Part shown: positions 27,641-36,653 of the stretch, in pieces | Position numbering within the stretch: position 1 is the stretch's first letter | Layout: each line of letters begins with the position of its first letter | NCBI GenBank assembly: GCA_031269105.1 | Contig: JAISZO010000158.1 | Span: 1 to 41,013 of the forward strand | Source: Planctomycetaceae bacterium | GTDB lineage: Bacteria > Planctomycetota > Planctomycetia > Pirellulales > Thermoguttaceae | DNA length: 41,013 bases | Direction of reading: 5' to 3' | The notes under the pieces: generated by a model | Seen by the model: the letters and a program-made list of their open reading frames with translations, nothing else | What the model was told of the DNA's origin: nothing | Database searches by the model: none | Position numbers and translations under genes: made by a program

Positions 27641-28045
27641 AAATTCCCTTGAACAAATACGTTTTTTGTAAATATCGAGGGGGTTACTAAGGAATTTCAC
27701 GAAAATATATTTTACAATCGCTTAGTTGTGAAACAATTGTCAGTATAAAACTTTTTTTCTTGCGACTTGCAAGGATAATAAATAGAGTTATAATAATAAC
27801 GATCTGCATTTTTATTTTGCAGAATATGTAGAACATCAGACAACAGGAAGCGCTGCGGTCAGTCCGTTGTTTCAAGAGAGTTTTTCCGCACATTCCTATT
27901 AAGTTGTTTCTGTCCGTAATATTTGTTTAGGCAGCGTTCCTAAGACAACGGCGGAAACAGACGTTTTCAACAACTATGACTTCGTATCGCAAGCATTTTT
28001 GCGGCGGTATTTGATTCCATCAACAAATCAGGAATTAGGAGTAAC

Positions 28046-30802
28046 ATGAAAAATTTAGTTCGTTCCTTTTTGACCATCGCCTTGTTTAGCGCGATGGCAG
28101 CATTCAGCTTCGCCAGCGAAGCCGATTTGAAAATCCCCGACCTGCATGCGGGAACTTTTGAAACACTGGGAAACATTTCCGCGTGGAACTTACTGTTCGG
28201 CGGTGCGATTGTTATCTGTCTCACCGTGTTTTTCAGTTTGTTCCTGTTCTTTCAGGTTTGGAAATTGCCGGTTCACAAGTCGATGGCAAAGGTGTCAAAT
28301 ATTATTTACACGACTTGTTGTACTTACTTGTTCCAACAAGTGAGATTTTTGATTGCGCTGTTTTGCATTATTGCGGCAACGTATGCGATTTACATTTTCG
28401 CAATGCCGCAGGAAACGCACGAAGGAGTCGCCGCCGCTTCGCCGTTGCACACGCTCATTCAGGTTCTCTTGTTCGCAATTATCGGTATGGCAGGTTCTTC
28501 GCTGGTCGCTTGGTATGGTATTCGTGTGAATACTTTTGCCAACTCTCGCACCGCGTTTGCCGCATTGAAAGCCCGTCCTTGGGACGTTGTCAACATCCCG
28601 CTTCGCGCCGGTATGAGCGTGGGACTTTTCCTTATCTCAATCGAACTGGTGATGATGGTTATCATCTTGTTGTTTGTTGATCGCAGTATTGTGGGACTTT
28701 GTTTTCTCGGTTTTGCAATCGGCGAATCGCTTGGCGCAAGCGCTTTACGTATCGCGGGCGGTATTTTTACGAAGATTGCCGACATCGGTTCCGACCTGAT
28801 GAAAATCGTATTCAAAGTCGGCGAAGACGACCCGCGTAATCCGGGCGTGATTGCCGACTGCACCGGCGACAACGCAGGCGATAGTATTGGTCCGACGGCG
28901 GACGGTTTTGAGACTTACGGCGTAACCGGCGTTGCGTTGATTTCCTTCATCGTTCTTGCGATTACGCCGAATATGCTTTTGACAACCGGTCAAAAAACAT
29001 TTGACAAATGGTATGGAAATGCTGATTCCCGTCCGGCTGCTCTTGTGCAGTATTTGTCGGAACAAGATAAAATTGAACCTACAAGTATCAAATTTGCCAA
29101 AGAGTATAGTGAAAAAGAAGAAAATGTTAAAAAGCACGTTGAAACTCTTACATCAGAATCTGAAGTTCCCGTTGAAAAGGTCAAAAAAACTCTTTACGAC
29201 CGTTATATTGCCGCCGATTATTACGCTCACGATTTGCAGGCAAAATTGATCGTTTGGATTTTCGTGATGCGCTTCCTGATGGACTGTCTTTCCGGCTGTT
29301 CCTATTTCATCAATCAAGCGATTTCTGAAAAGAAATACGGCAATTTGAAAAAATTCGATTTTGAAGAACCGCTGACCCGTCTCATTAAGATTGCCGCGAT
29401 TCTTTGCATTTCGACTTCGTTTATTATGAGCTATCTTTTACTGAACGATTTTCCGCATTATGCCTGGCTGAAACTTGCCGGTATTATTGCGTGCGGAACA
29501 ATTGCCGCCGTATTGATTCCCGAATTTACGAAAATTTTCACAAGTTCCAAATCGAAACACGTTCAGGAAATCGTGACTGCGTCCCGCGAAGGCGGTCCGT
29601 CGCTGAATATTTTATCCGGTATCGTCGCCGGTAACTTCGCCGCGTTTTGGACAGGCGCTTTAATTGCCGCTTTGATGGCTGTCGCTTACGGTATTTCTTT
29701 GCTGGGACTTAGCCAAATACTGGGAGATCACGCTCCGATCTTTGCGTTCGGTCTTGTCGCCTTTGGATTCCTTTGCATGGGACCTGTTACGATTGCAGTG
29801 GATAGTTATGGTCCGGTAACGGATAACGCGCAATCTATTTTCGAGTTGTCGCAAATCGAAAGTATTCCGGGAATCAAAGAAGAAATCAAGAAAGATTACG
29901 GTTTTGAACCCGATTTTGAGTTAGGTAAATACTATCTCGAAGCGAACGACGGCGCTGGAAATACGTTCAAAGCAACCGCCAAACCGGTGTTAATCGGAAC
30001 GGCTGTCGCGGGAGCAACGACAATGATTTTTGCAATCATTCTCATGCTCGCCAATCTCGGCGTGTTGGAGCTCGGATTAACCAACGCTCCCGTGATTCTC
30101 GGTTTGATTCTCGGTGGCGCCGTGGTGTTCTGGTTCTCTGGGGCGTCCATGCAAGCCGTAACGACCGGCGCGTATGAGGCGGTGGAGTTCATTAAGAAGA
30201 ATTTCGATATGAACAAAACGGAAGCGAATATCGACGATGCAAAAACAGTGGTGAAAATTTGCACCAAATACGCTCAAAAAGGTATGTGGAACATCTTCCT
30301 TGCGTTGTTGTTCCTGACGCTGGCGTTTGCGTTCGTCGATCCGAACTTCTTTGTTGCCTATCTCATTTCGATAGCAGTGTTTGGCTTGTTCCAAGCAATG
30401 TATATGGCAAACGCAGGCGGTTCGTGGGACAACGCAAAGAAAGTCGTCGAAGTTGATCTCAAGGAAAAAGGTACCGAACTGCACGCCGCCTCTGTTATCG
30501 GCGATACGGTCGGCGATCCGTTCAAAGACACTTCGTCTGTCGCTCTCAACCCGATTATCAAGTTCTCGACTCTGTTCGGACTCTTGGCAACGGAAATTGC
30601 CATTGTGCTGAAATACGCCGAGAAAACGAAAGAAGATATTACGGAAGGCGTGAAGCAAATTGCAACGACCGCATCCGGCAATCCGGTCGTCTCCGGTTCG
30701 TATGCCGGTTTCACTTGGGTTCTTGCCCTCGCGTTCCTTGCCGCGGGACTTTACTTCGTGTACCGCTCGTTCTACAACATGCGGATTCCGAAAAAAGACT
30801 AA
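28046..30802 (+). CDS. hppA: membrane-bound (H+-translocating) pyrophosphatase, divergent
   Basis: EDDPRNPGVIADCTGDNAGDSIGPTADGFETYG, GPVTDNAQSI, DGAGNTFKATAKP, VIGDTVGDPFKDTSSVALNPIIK motifs. Many TM helices; GGAGT RBS. Confidence 0.9.
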   Translation: MKNLVRSFLTIALFSAMAAFSFASEADLKIPDLHAGTFETLGNISAWNLLFGGAIVICLTVFFSLFLFFQVWKLPVHKSMAKVSNIIYTTCCTYLFQQVRFLIALFCIIAATYAIYIFAMPQETHEGVAAASPLHTLIQVLLFAIIGMAGSSLVAWYGIRVNTFANSRTAFAALKARPWDVVNIPLRAGMSVGLFLISIELVMMVIILLFVDRSIVGLCFLGFAIGESLGASALRIAGGIFTKIADIGSDLMKIVFKVGEDDPRNPGVIADCTGDNAGDSIGPTADGFETYGVTGVALISFIVLAITPNMLLTTGQKTFDKWYGNADSRPAALVQYLSEQDKIEPTSIKFAKEYSEKEENVKKHVETLTSESEVPVEKVKKTLYDRYIAADYYAHDLQAKLIVWIFVMRFLMDCLSGCSYFINQAISEKKYGNLKKFDFEEPLTRLIKIAAILCISTSFIMSYLLLNDFPHYAWLKLAGIIACGTIAAVLIPEFTKIFTSSKSKHVQEIVTASREGGPSLNILSGIVAGNFAAFWTGALIAALMAVAYGISLLGLSQILGDHAPIFAFGLVAFGFLCMGPVTIAVDSYGPVTDNAQSIFELSQIESIPGIKEEIKKDYGFEPDFELGKYYLEANDGAGNTFKATAKPVLIGTAVAGATTMIFAIILMLANLGVLELGLTNAPVILGLILGGAVVFWFSGASMQAVTTGAYEAVEFIKKNFDMNKTEANIDDAKTVVKICTKYAQKGMWNIFLALLFLTLAFAFVDPNFFVAYLISIAVFGLFQAMYMANAGGSWDNAKKVVEVDLKEKGTELHAASVIGDTVGDPFKDTSSVALNPIIKFSTLFGLLATEIAIVLKYAEKTKEDITEGVKQIATTASGNPVVSGSYAGFTWVLALAFLAAGLYFVYRSFYNMRIPKKD

Positions 30803-30854
30803 CCATCTCTTTGTAAAATTAAGACAGTATTATAAATCTGTCTGAAACGAAAAT

Positions 30855-30885
30855 ACCGGAGGATTATTTCGCCTCCGGTTTTTTG
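30855..30885 (+). terminator. intrinsic terminator after hppA
   Basis: ACCGGAGG-attatttcg-CCTCCGGT followed by T6. Confidence 0.85.
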
Positions 30886-30910
30886 TATCAAAAGAAATCC
30901 TAAAGGAAAA

Positions 30911-31903
30911 ATGGATCATCTCAAACTTGGAATTGTTGGAGCGGGACGGCTCGGTTCGTTTCATGCGTCGAAAGCGGCGGCTCGCAATGATGTTGAACTT
31001 ATTGGCGTTTTTGACGTCAATCGTTCCGGTGCGGAAAAACTCGCCGAAAAGTATCGTTGCCGGGTTTTCGATTCATTGACGGCTCTTGCGGAAGAAATTC
31101 AGGCGGCGGTTGTCGCGGTTCCTTCCGTTTTACATTTCGAGACGGCAAGTTTTTTGCTAAAAAAGCAAATTTCGCTTCTTATTGAAAAGCCGATGACGAC
31201 AACGGCTTCCGACGCGAAATTGTTGCTGGAACTTGCTGAAAAAAATAACTCGCAAATGACGGTAGGACATACGGAAGAATATAATCCGGCGTGGATCACG
31301 GCAAAATCGTTGATTCAATCGGGCGTTCCGTGTTTGATTGACGCGCGTCGCGCCAGCGGTTATACGTTTCGTTCCACCGATATCGGCGTTGTGCTGGACT
31401 TGATGATTCACGATTTGGAATTGATCTTGTCGGTCGTACCGTCTAAAATCCTCAAAATTGACGCTTTCGGATTTTCAACGATTGGAGGATTTGAAGATTT
31501 TGCTCAGGCGCGATTGACTTTTGAAAACGGAACGGTCGCTAATTTAACCGCGTCGCGTATTGAACATGACGCCGAGCGCGTGATGAAAATTTCCTCCGCT
31601 TATCAAACCAGGATTGTGAATTTTGCAACGCGAACAATCCGATCGATTCATGCGTCCGACGATGTGAAAGCGGGACGTTTTTTGCCGGATCACGTTTCGC
31701 CGGAAATGAGCGCCGAAATTCAGCCCGATTTTATGGCGGAAAATTTTCCTTTTTCCGAACTTACGTATGATTCCTGCGACGCTCTTGCCGAAGAAATGGC
31801 GGATTTTGCGAATGTTATTTTGCATCGTCAAAAGTCAAACGTTCCCGCCTCGCAAGCGGCTTACGCGCTGGAAGTTGCAGAAAAAATTCTGAAACTTATT
31901 TGA
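30911..31903 (+). CDS. Gfo/Idh/MocA family oxidoreductase
   Basis: LGIVGAGRLGSFHASKAAAR Rossmann motif, LIEKPMTTTASDAKLLLELA (EKP motif). Confidence 0.88.
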   Translation: MDHLKLGIVGAGRLGSFHASKAAARNDVELIGVFDVNRSGAEKLAEKYRCRVFDSLTALAEEIQAAVVAVPSVLHFETASFLLKKQISLLIEKPMTTTASDAKLLLELAEKNNSQMTVGHTEEYNPAWITAKSLIQSGVPCLIDARRASGYTFRSTDIGVVLDLMIHDLELILSVVPSKILKIDAFGFSTIGGFEDFAQARLTFENGTVANLTASRIEHDAERVMKISSAYQTRIVNFATRTIRSIHASDDVKAGRFLPDHVSPEMSAEIQPDFMAENFPFSELTYDSCDALAEEMADFANVILHRQKSNVPASQAAYALEVAEKILKLI

Positions 31904-31999
31904 GGAACAAATTTTTTCGAAGTTCCCGTATCTCTTTTTTCAGAGACAACTAAATAGAACAGCCCGCAAGGAAAACAGACTTTTAGGCAATAATGACAG

Positions 32000-32848
32000 A
32001 TGAATTGTAATTTTTTTGAAAAAAAATCGGTTTGGCACGGCGAGACGGAAATTCTCGCAAATTTTCCTACGGCGGAAAAAACGTATCGGCTTCGTTTCCG
32101 CGCGCCGGAACTTGTTTCGTTAATGCAGCCCGGTCAATTTGTCATGCTTCGGCTGTCCGATACGAATGATCCGTTGCTTGGTCGTCCGCTTGCCGCGTAT
32201 CAGGCAGACGCGGACGCCGGAACGATTGATGTCGTGTATCTTGCGGTTGGAAAAATGACGGAGCGGCTGTCGCGGCTTTCCGCCGGAACGCCGTTGCAAG
32301 TTTGGGGACCGCTTGGCAACGGTTTTCGGCTTCCGCACGCCGACCATTTGATTATGATCGCGGGCGGAATCGGACAAACGCCGTTTTATACGCTTGCGGA
32401 AGAATCGCTCGGTTTACGAACTTTTTCTCGTAAAAACGTCGCGGCGAGAAAAGTGTCGCTTCTTTTGGGCGCAAAAAATAAAAACCGGCTTGCTTGTCTT
32501 GATGATTTTCGCCAACTTGGAGTGAACGTTCAGATTGCGACGGACGACGGTTCGGAAGGTGTGCGAGGAGTCGCGACCGGATTGATTGCGTCAACGATTC
32601 GCGAGTCCAATTTGCCGGAGGTTGTTCTTGCATGTTGCGGACCGCGTCCGATGCTTCTTGCGGCGTTTGACGTCGCGAAATCGCTTGGCAATATTCCGTG
32701 TTACGTTTCGCTGGAATCGCCGATGGCGTGCGGACTTGGCGTTTGTTTTAGTTGCGTTGTCAAGTACCGCGACGAAAACGGTGTTGCGGACGACGTGCGC
32801 ACTTGCACGGAAGGTCCGGTTTTCGACGCCTATCGACTTGCGTGGTAA
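32000..32848 (+). CDS. pyrK: dihydroorotate dehydrogenase electron transfer subunit (FAD/2Fe-2S)
   Basis: LLGRPLAAYQADADAGTIDVVYLAVGKMTERLS, IAGGIGQTPFYTLA, CGLGVCFSCVVKY...RTCTEGPVF (2Fe-2S cysteines). Confidence 0.85.
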   Translation: MNCNFFEKKSVWHGETEILANFPTAEKTYRLRFRAPELVSLMQPGQFVMLRLSDTNDPLLGRPLAAYQADADAGTIDVVYLAVGKMTERLSRLSAGTPLQVWGPLGNGFRLPHADHLIMIAGGIGQTPFYTLAEESLGLRTFSRKNVAARKVSLLLGAKNKNRLACLDDFRQLGVNVQIATDDGSEGVRGVATGLIASTIRESNLPEVVLACCGPRPMLLAAFDVAKSLGNIPCYVSLESPMACGLGVCFSCVVKYRDENGVADDVRTCTEGPVFDAYRLAW

Positions 32849-33036
32849 TCGCTTTTTTCTTTGGACTTTTGCAATCCCGCGAACAGCCGCCGCCATCGAC
32901 GCGACAAGCAAACGTTTTTTAAGCGAGTGAAAAGCTAAAAATGAAAAACTAAAAACTGGGCAAACGATTGTTTCAATCAGAACTGCGCATTCCGCTTGCG
33001 AAACTTTTAGCTTTTCTTTTTTAGCTCTCTCCCAAT

Positions 33037-33217
33037 CCTTATTTCTACCTCATTTTCCTAACAAAACAACCTCAGTAGTAATGAATTTCACAAAAAAACA
33101 AACCTTATTTCTTTTTTCTCTCTGTCCCGTTTTCAAATAAGGTAATAAGGCATTTTTTGAGCGTGCGGCGTTGGGCTACTAAGGTTGTTTTGTCAGAAAA
33201 ATAAGGTGGAAATAAGG
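33037..33217. repeat. MITE-like element with 42-bp terminal inverted repeats (copy 2 of the AACAAAACAACCTCAGT family)
   Basis: Left 33037-33078 CCTTATTTCTACCTCATTTTCCTAACAAAACAACCTCAGTAG. Reverse complement of 33176-33217 is CCTTATTTCCACCTTATTTTTCTGACAAAACAACCTTAGTAG (37/42 identical). Confidence 0.75.
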
Positions 33218-33293
33218 TTTTGTGAAACTATTATAAAATTTTGATAGACAGATATTGTTGACTTTGTACAAGGTTACTTTAATTATTGTATAA

Positions 33294-34916
33294 TTAAAGT
33301 TTCAATGGCGGAGTACTGCGTTTTGATTCACGGATGGATTTGTAAATCGTTTGATATTCTTCGATTCGTTTTTTATTTGCCGAATCTTCAAGCAGGTTGG
33401 TTGTTTCTTTGGGATCGTCTTTCAAATTGACAAGAAATTGCGGTTCCTCTTGCAAACCAAGCAGCAGTTTCCAATGATTTTTCAACACGGCGTGAGCAAT
33501 GCCGTCAAAGCCTTTGTCTTGCGCCGCTTTGGCACGAGAATTTTTATAAGCTTTTTGAGGTTGAGGTCTGTTTTGAAACTGTTGCGGTACTCTTCCGACA
33601 AATGGAAATTCAATATCCGAACCCAGACTGGACTGAACCAGCAGACTTTCACGAATCGGTTTGTCTTCGCTTTGTTTTCCAAGCAACACAGGAAGAAAAC
33701 TCACGCTGTCCAACGCCTGATCTTCACCCGGTTCGACGCCGGCAATTTCCGCAAATGTTGCGGCAAGATCGTGCGTACCAATCACTTGATTCGTCGTCGT
33801 TCCCGGTTTAATTTTTGAACCGGCTTCCGTGTCGTCGCCCCAATGCACAATAAACGGAACGCGCGTGCCGCCTTCCCAAATCGTGGACTTGTTACCACGC
33901 AATCCGCCGACCGCGTCGTGTCCGAATTTTTCCAGTTTGCCCGCAGGAATACCGCCGTTATCGCTGGTAACAATAATTATGGTATTCGCGTAAAGGTTTC
34001 TTTCCTTGAGAACCTTGACAAGTTGACCGGCGATGATCTCGGTTTCGAGAATCATATCGGTTTGAGGAGTGATCGTTTCGCCTTTGAGTTTCCGGTCGAA
34101 AAGAACGTCCGTCGGCGTATGCGGCGTATGCGCGCCGTCGGTGTTGAAGTGAATCAAAAACGGTTGACGTTTTCCTTTCGCTTTGTTTTTCGCAAGGACG
34201 TCGTCGATAAAGGCGGTTACTTTTTCCGTAAGCGTTCTTCCGACGTCGGCGCTATTCCAATCGGAATAACCGGGTCCATCGGCTGTAACAACCGAACCGC
34301 CTTTGAGCGCACCGGCTTTAAGCGTAACCACGTTTTTCGGATCGCCGACAAGAATATTATTTTCGTAATAGACGTAAGGGAACGTCATGTGACCGCGCGG
34401 AATAATATAAGAGTAATCGAACCCCCATTCTATTGGTCCTTCTTTTAATTTTGACGCAAAATCCGGCGTCTTGTCGTCAATCATTTTCTCGTACACTAAT
34501 CCAAGATTCGCTTTACCGAACATTGCTGTCCGATAACCCGCTTGTTGCAAAAAATGCCCGAACGTTTTCTGATCGGGCAGGAATTGCGTATCGGTGTGCC
34601 AGTTCCAATCGCCGGCGGGATAACGTCCGCGCCAAGGGTAATTTCCCGTCAGCAAAGCGTACCGCGTCGGCGCGCACAAGGCAGCCGGCGTGTGAGCATT
34701 CGTGAAACGAATACCGGTTTTCGCCAATCGGTCGATTTCCGGCGTTTTGATTTTGCTTTCCGAATTGTAAATCGAGTAATCGCCCCAGCCGACGTCGTCG
34801 GTGTGAATCAGCAAAATGTTCGGGCGAGTTTCTGGTTTTTCTTGAGCATGAACATTGCCGGACACGTAAGAGAACACGGACAGCAACATCATCACAACAA
34901 ACGTCAATTTTTTCAT
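33294..34916 (-). CDS. sulfatase (type I, CxPxR)
   Basis: Signal peptide, RPNILLIHTDDVGWGDYS, formylglycine motif CAPTRYALLTGNY, TSDNGG. Confidence 0.92.
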   Translation of the reverse strand: MKKLTFVVMMLLSVFSYVSGNVHAQEKPETRPNILLIHTDDVGWGDYSIYNSESKIKTPEIDRLAKTGIRFTNAHTPAALCAPTRYALLTGNYPWRGRYPAGDWNWHTDTQFLPDQKTFGHFLQQAGYRTAMFGKANLGLVYEKMIDDKTPDFASKLKEGPIEWGFDYSYIIPRGHMTFPYVYYENNILVGDPKNVVTLKAGALKGGSVVTADGPGYSDWNSADVGRTLTEKVTAFIDDVLAKNKAKGKRQPFLIHFNTDGAHTPHTPTDVLFDRKLKGETITPQTDMILETEIIAGQLVKVLKERNLYANTIIIVTSDNGGIPAGKLEKFGHDAVGGLRGNKSTIWEGGTRVPFIVHWGDDTEAGSKIKPGTTTNQVIGTHDLAATFAEIAGVEPGEDQALDSVSFLPVLLGKQSEDKPIRESLLVQSSLGSDIEFPFVGRVPQQFQNRPQPQKAYKNSRAKAAQDKGFDGIAHAVLKNHWKLLLGLQEEPQFLVNLKDDPKETTNLLEDSANKKRIEEYQTIYKSIRESKRSTPPLKL

Positions 34917-35173
34917 ATCTTTCTCCTGAAAAATGGAAATACAAATTAAATAACGACAATTTTATAACTGTCGGACAATTGGTAGTTTTCGTAATATTCC
35001 AACGGAATTTTTAGTTCAAGATTTAGGAATCAAGGGACGCATGGGACAGTTTAGTTTTGTAATTTTCTGTAACCCGCCTTTTTAAAGTATTCTACTAAAT
35101 CGTCACTAATATTTTCTGAATATAATCTCCTCTCTGCGGACTCTGTTGATAACAATAATCAAATGGCGTTTTT

Positions 35174-36598
35174 TCAAGGTGAGTTTTGTAATTTTTCACC
35201 AGCGTCTTTGGGGAGCGAGTTATTCCAGTTTCGTAAAATTTGGCTTAACTCCTCGACAAGTTCCGGTTGGGATTCGGCAAGATTGATTGATTCTGTAACA
35301 TCTTTTTCCAAATCATAAAGTTGCTGTTTGGAACCGTCGAATTGCATCAGGAATTTCCACGCTCCTTTTCGCAACGCTAAATCAGGCAACGGATATTGAT
35401 CTATTCCAGGTCGATCTGGAGGACGACGCCAAAAAATCGGCTTTTGACGTGATTGGTTGATTTTTCGCCCTAACAAAATTTCGGAAAAATCTTCGCCATC
35501 GAAAATAGTTTTTGTAACTTGCGGGTCTTTGCCTGTTCCGGTAATTTTCAGTAACGACGGAACCAAATCAATTGATTGAAATACTGCGGTCTGATTTTTT
35601 GTTCCTTTTTGTTCGGAAGCAATAAAACCGTCTCCCCAAACGATTAACGGAGAACGTACGCCGCCTTCGTAAAGCATTCCTTTTGAACCGCGCAACGGTT
35701 GGGACGAACCGGCGCCGATTTCGGGACCATTGTCGCTCAAGAAAATAATCAATGTATTTTTCCGTAACGAATGGCTTTCACGAATGTAATCCAACAACGG
35801 TGCGAGTTGCCGATCCAACTCTGTCAGCACGCCGTGATAACGAGTTTGTTTGCTTCCGTCTCCCCGCAATTCTTGCGACGGAAAAAACGGCGAATGAACA
35901 TCGTCCGTCCAAAGATTAACATAAAACGGAGTATTTTTCCGTTCCGCTTTTTTGATAAACTCCAGCGTTTTATTGACATAAGAACTCGTAACGTTATTTC
36001 GGTTTACCCATTGAATTTCGCCGTGTCCTAACGTATCGGAACCAAGAGCATGTTTTCGCGGAGGAGTTCCGTCAAAAGTATTAAGCAGCGGCAAAATACG
36101 TGGTCCAAGTCCTTCAAAATTTGTTAGCGATTCGTCAAATCCGTACTCTGAAATCAAAGGCGCGTTATCAACATCGCGTTGTCCGCCGAGATGCCATTTT
36201 CCAAAATGACCTGTTGCGTAACCGTTTTGCTGAAGGAATCGCGCCAAAATCGGAGCCGAAAGATCAAGCCATTGTGCAACTCCGCGTTCTTCGTTACGTT
36301 TTCGGTTGTCGAGATACGACGTCATTCGCCAACGCTGCGGGTATTGACCGGTTGTAATTCCGCAACGAGACGGCGAACAAAGCGGTGAACTGACATAAAA
36401 TTGCGTAAACGAAATTCCTTCTTGAGCAAGACGATCAACATTTATCGTCTCAACCGCTTTATTACCGAAACAAGAAAGATCGCTCCAACCCATATCGTCA
36501 ATCAAAATAAGAACAATATTGGGCTTCTTATCTTCCGCTCCGTAAATGACAGAGTTTATCAGTAACAACGCAATGATTATTGTCATTAAAGGTTTCAT
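35174..36598 (-). CDS. sulfatase (type I, CSPSR)
   Basis: Signal peptide, KPNIVLILIDDMGWSDLSCFG, CSPSRCGITTGQYP, GHFGKWHLG, FLSDNGPE. Confidence 0.93.
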   Translation of the reverse strand: MKPLMTIIIALLLINSVIYGAEDKKPNIVLILIDDMGWSDLSCFGNKAVETINVDRLAQEGISFTQFYVSSPLCSPSRCGITTGQYPQRWRMTSYLDNRKRNEERGVAQWLDLSAPILARFLQQNGYATGHFGKWHLGGQRDVDNAPLISEYGFDESLTNFEGLGPRILPLLNTFDGTPPRKHALGSDTLGHGEIQWVNRNNVTSSYVNKTLEFIKKAERKNTPFYVNLWTDDVHSPFFPSQELRGDGSKQTRYHGVLTELDRQLAPLLDYIRESHSLRKNTLIIFLSDNGPEIGAGSSQPLRGSKGMLYEGGVRSPLIVWGDGFIASEQKGTKNQTAVFQSIDLVPSLLKITGTGKDPQVTKTIFDGEDFSEILLGRKINQSRQKPIFWRRPPDRPGIDQYPLPDLALRKGAWKFLMQFDGSKQQLYDLEKDVTESINLAESQPELVEELSQILRNWNNSLPKDAGEKLQNSP

Positions 36599-36653
36599 AT
36601 TTTTCTATTTTGTTTTAGGTTGAGGTTTAAAATTATATTGGTAATTGTCTATT

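Noticed and set aside
27687-27893. 68-aa minus-strand ORF upstream of hppA
   Set aside because: AT-rich, no homology pattern, no clear RBS.
32929-33016. GAAAAGCTAAAA...TTTTAGCTTTTC 12-bp inverted repeat after pyrK
   Set aside because: Low-complexity A/T-rich arms with a 64-nt loop; likely incidental.
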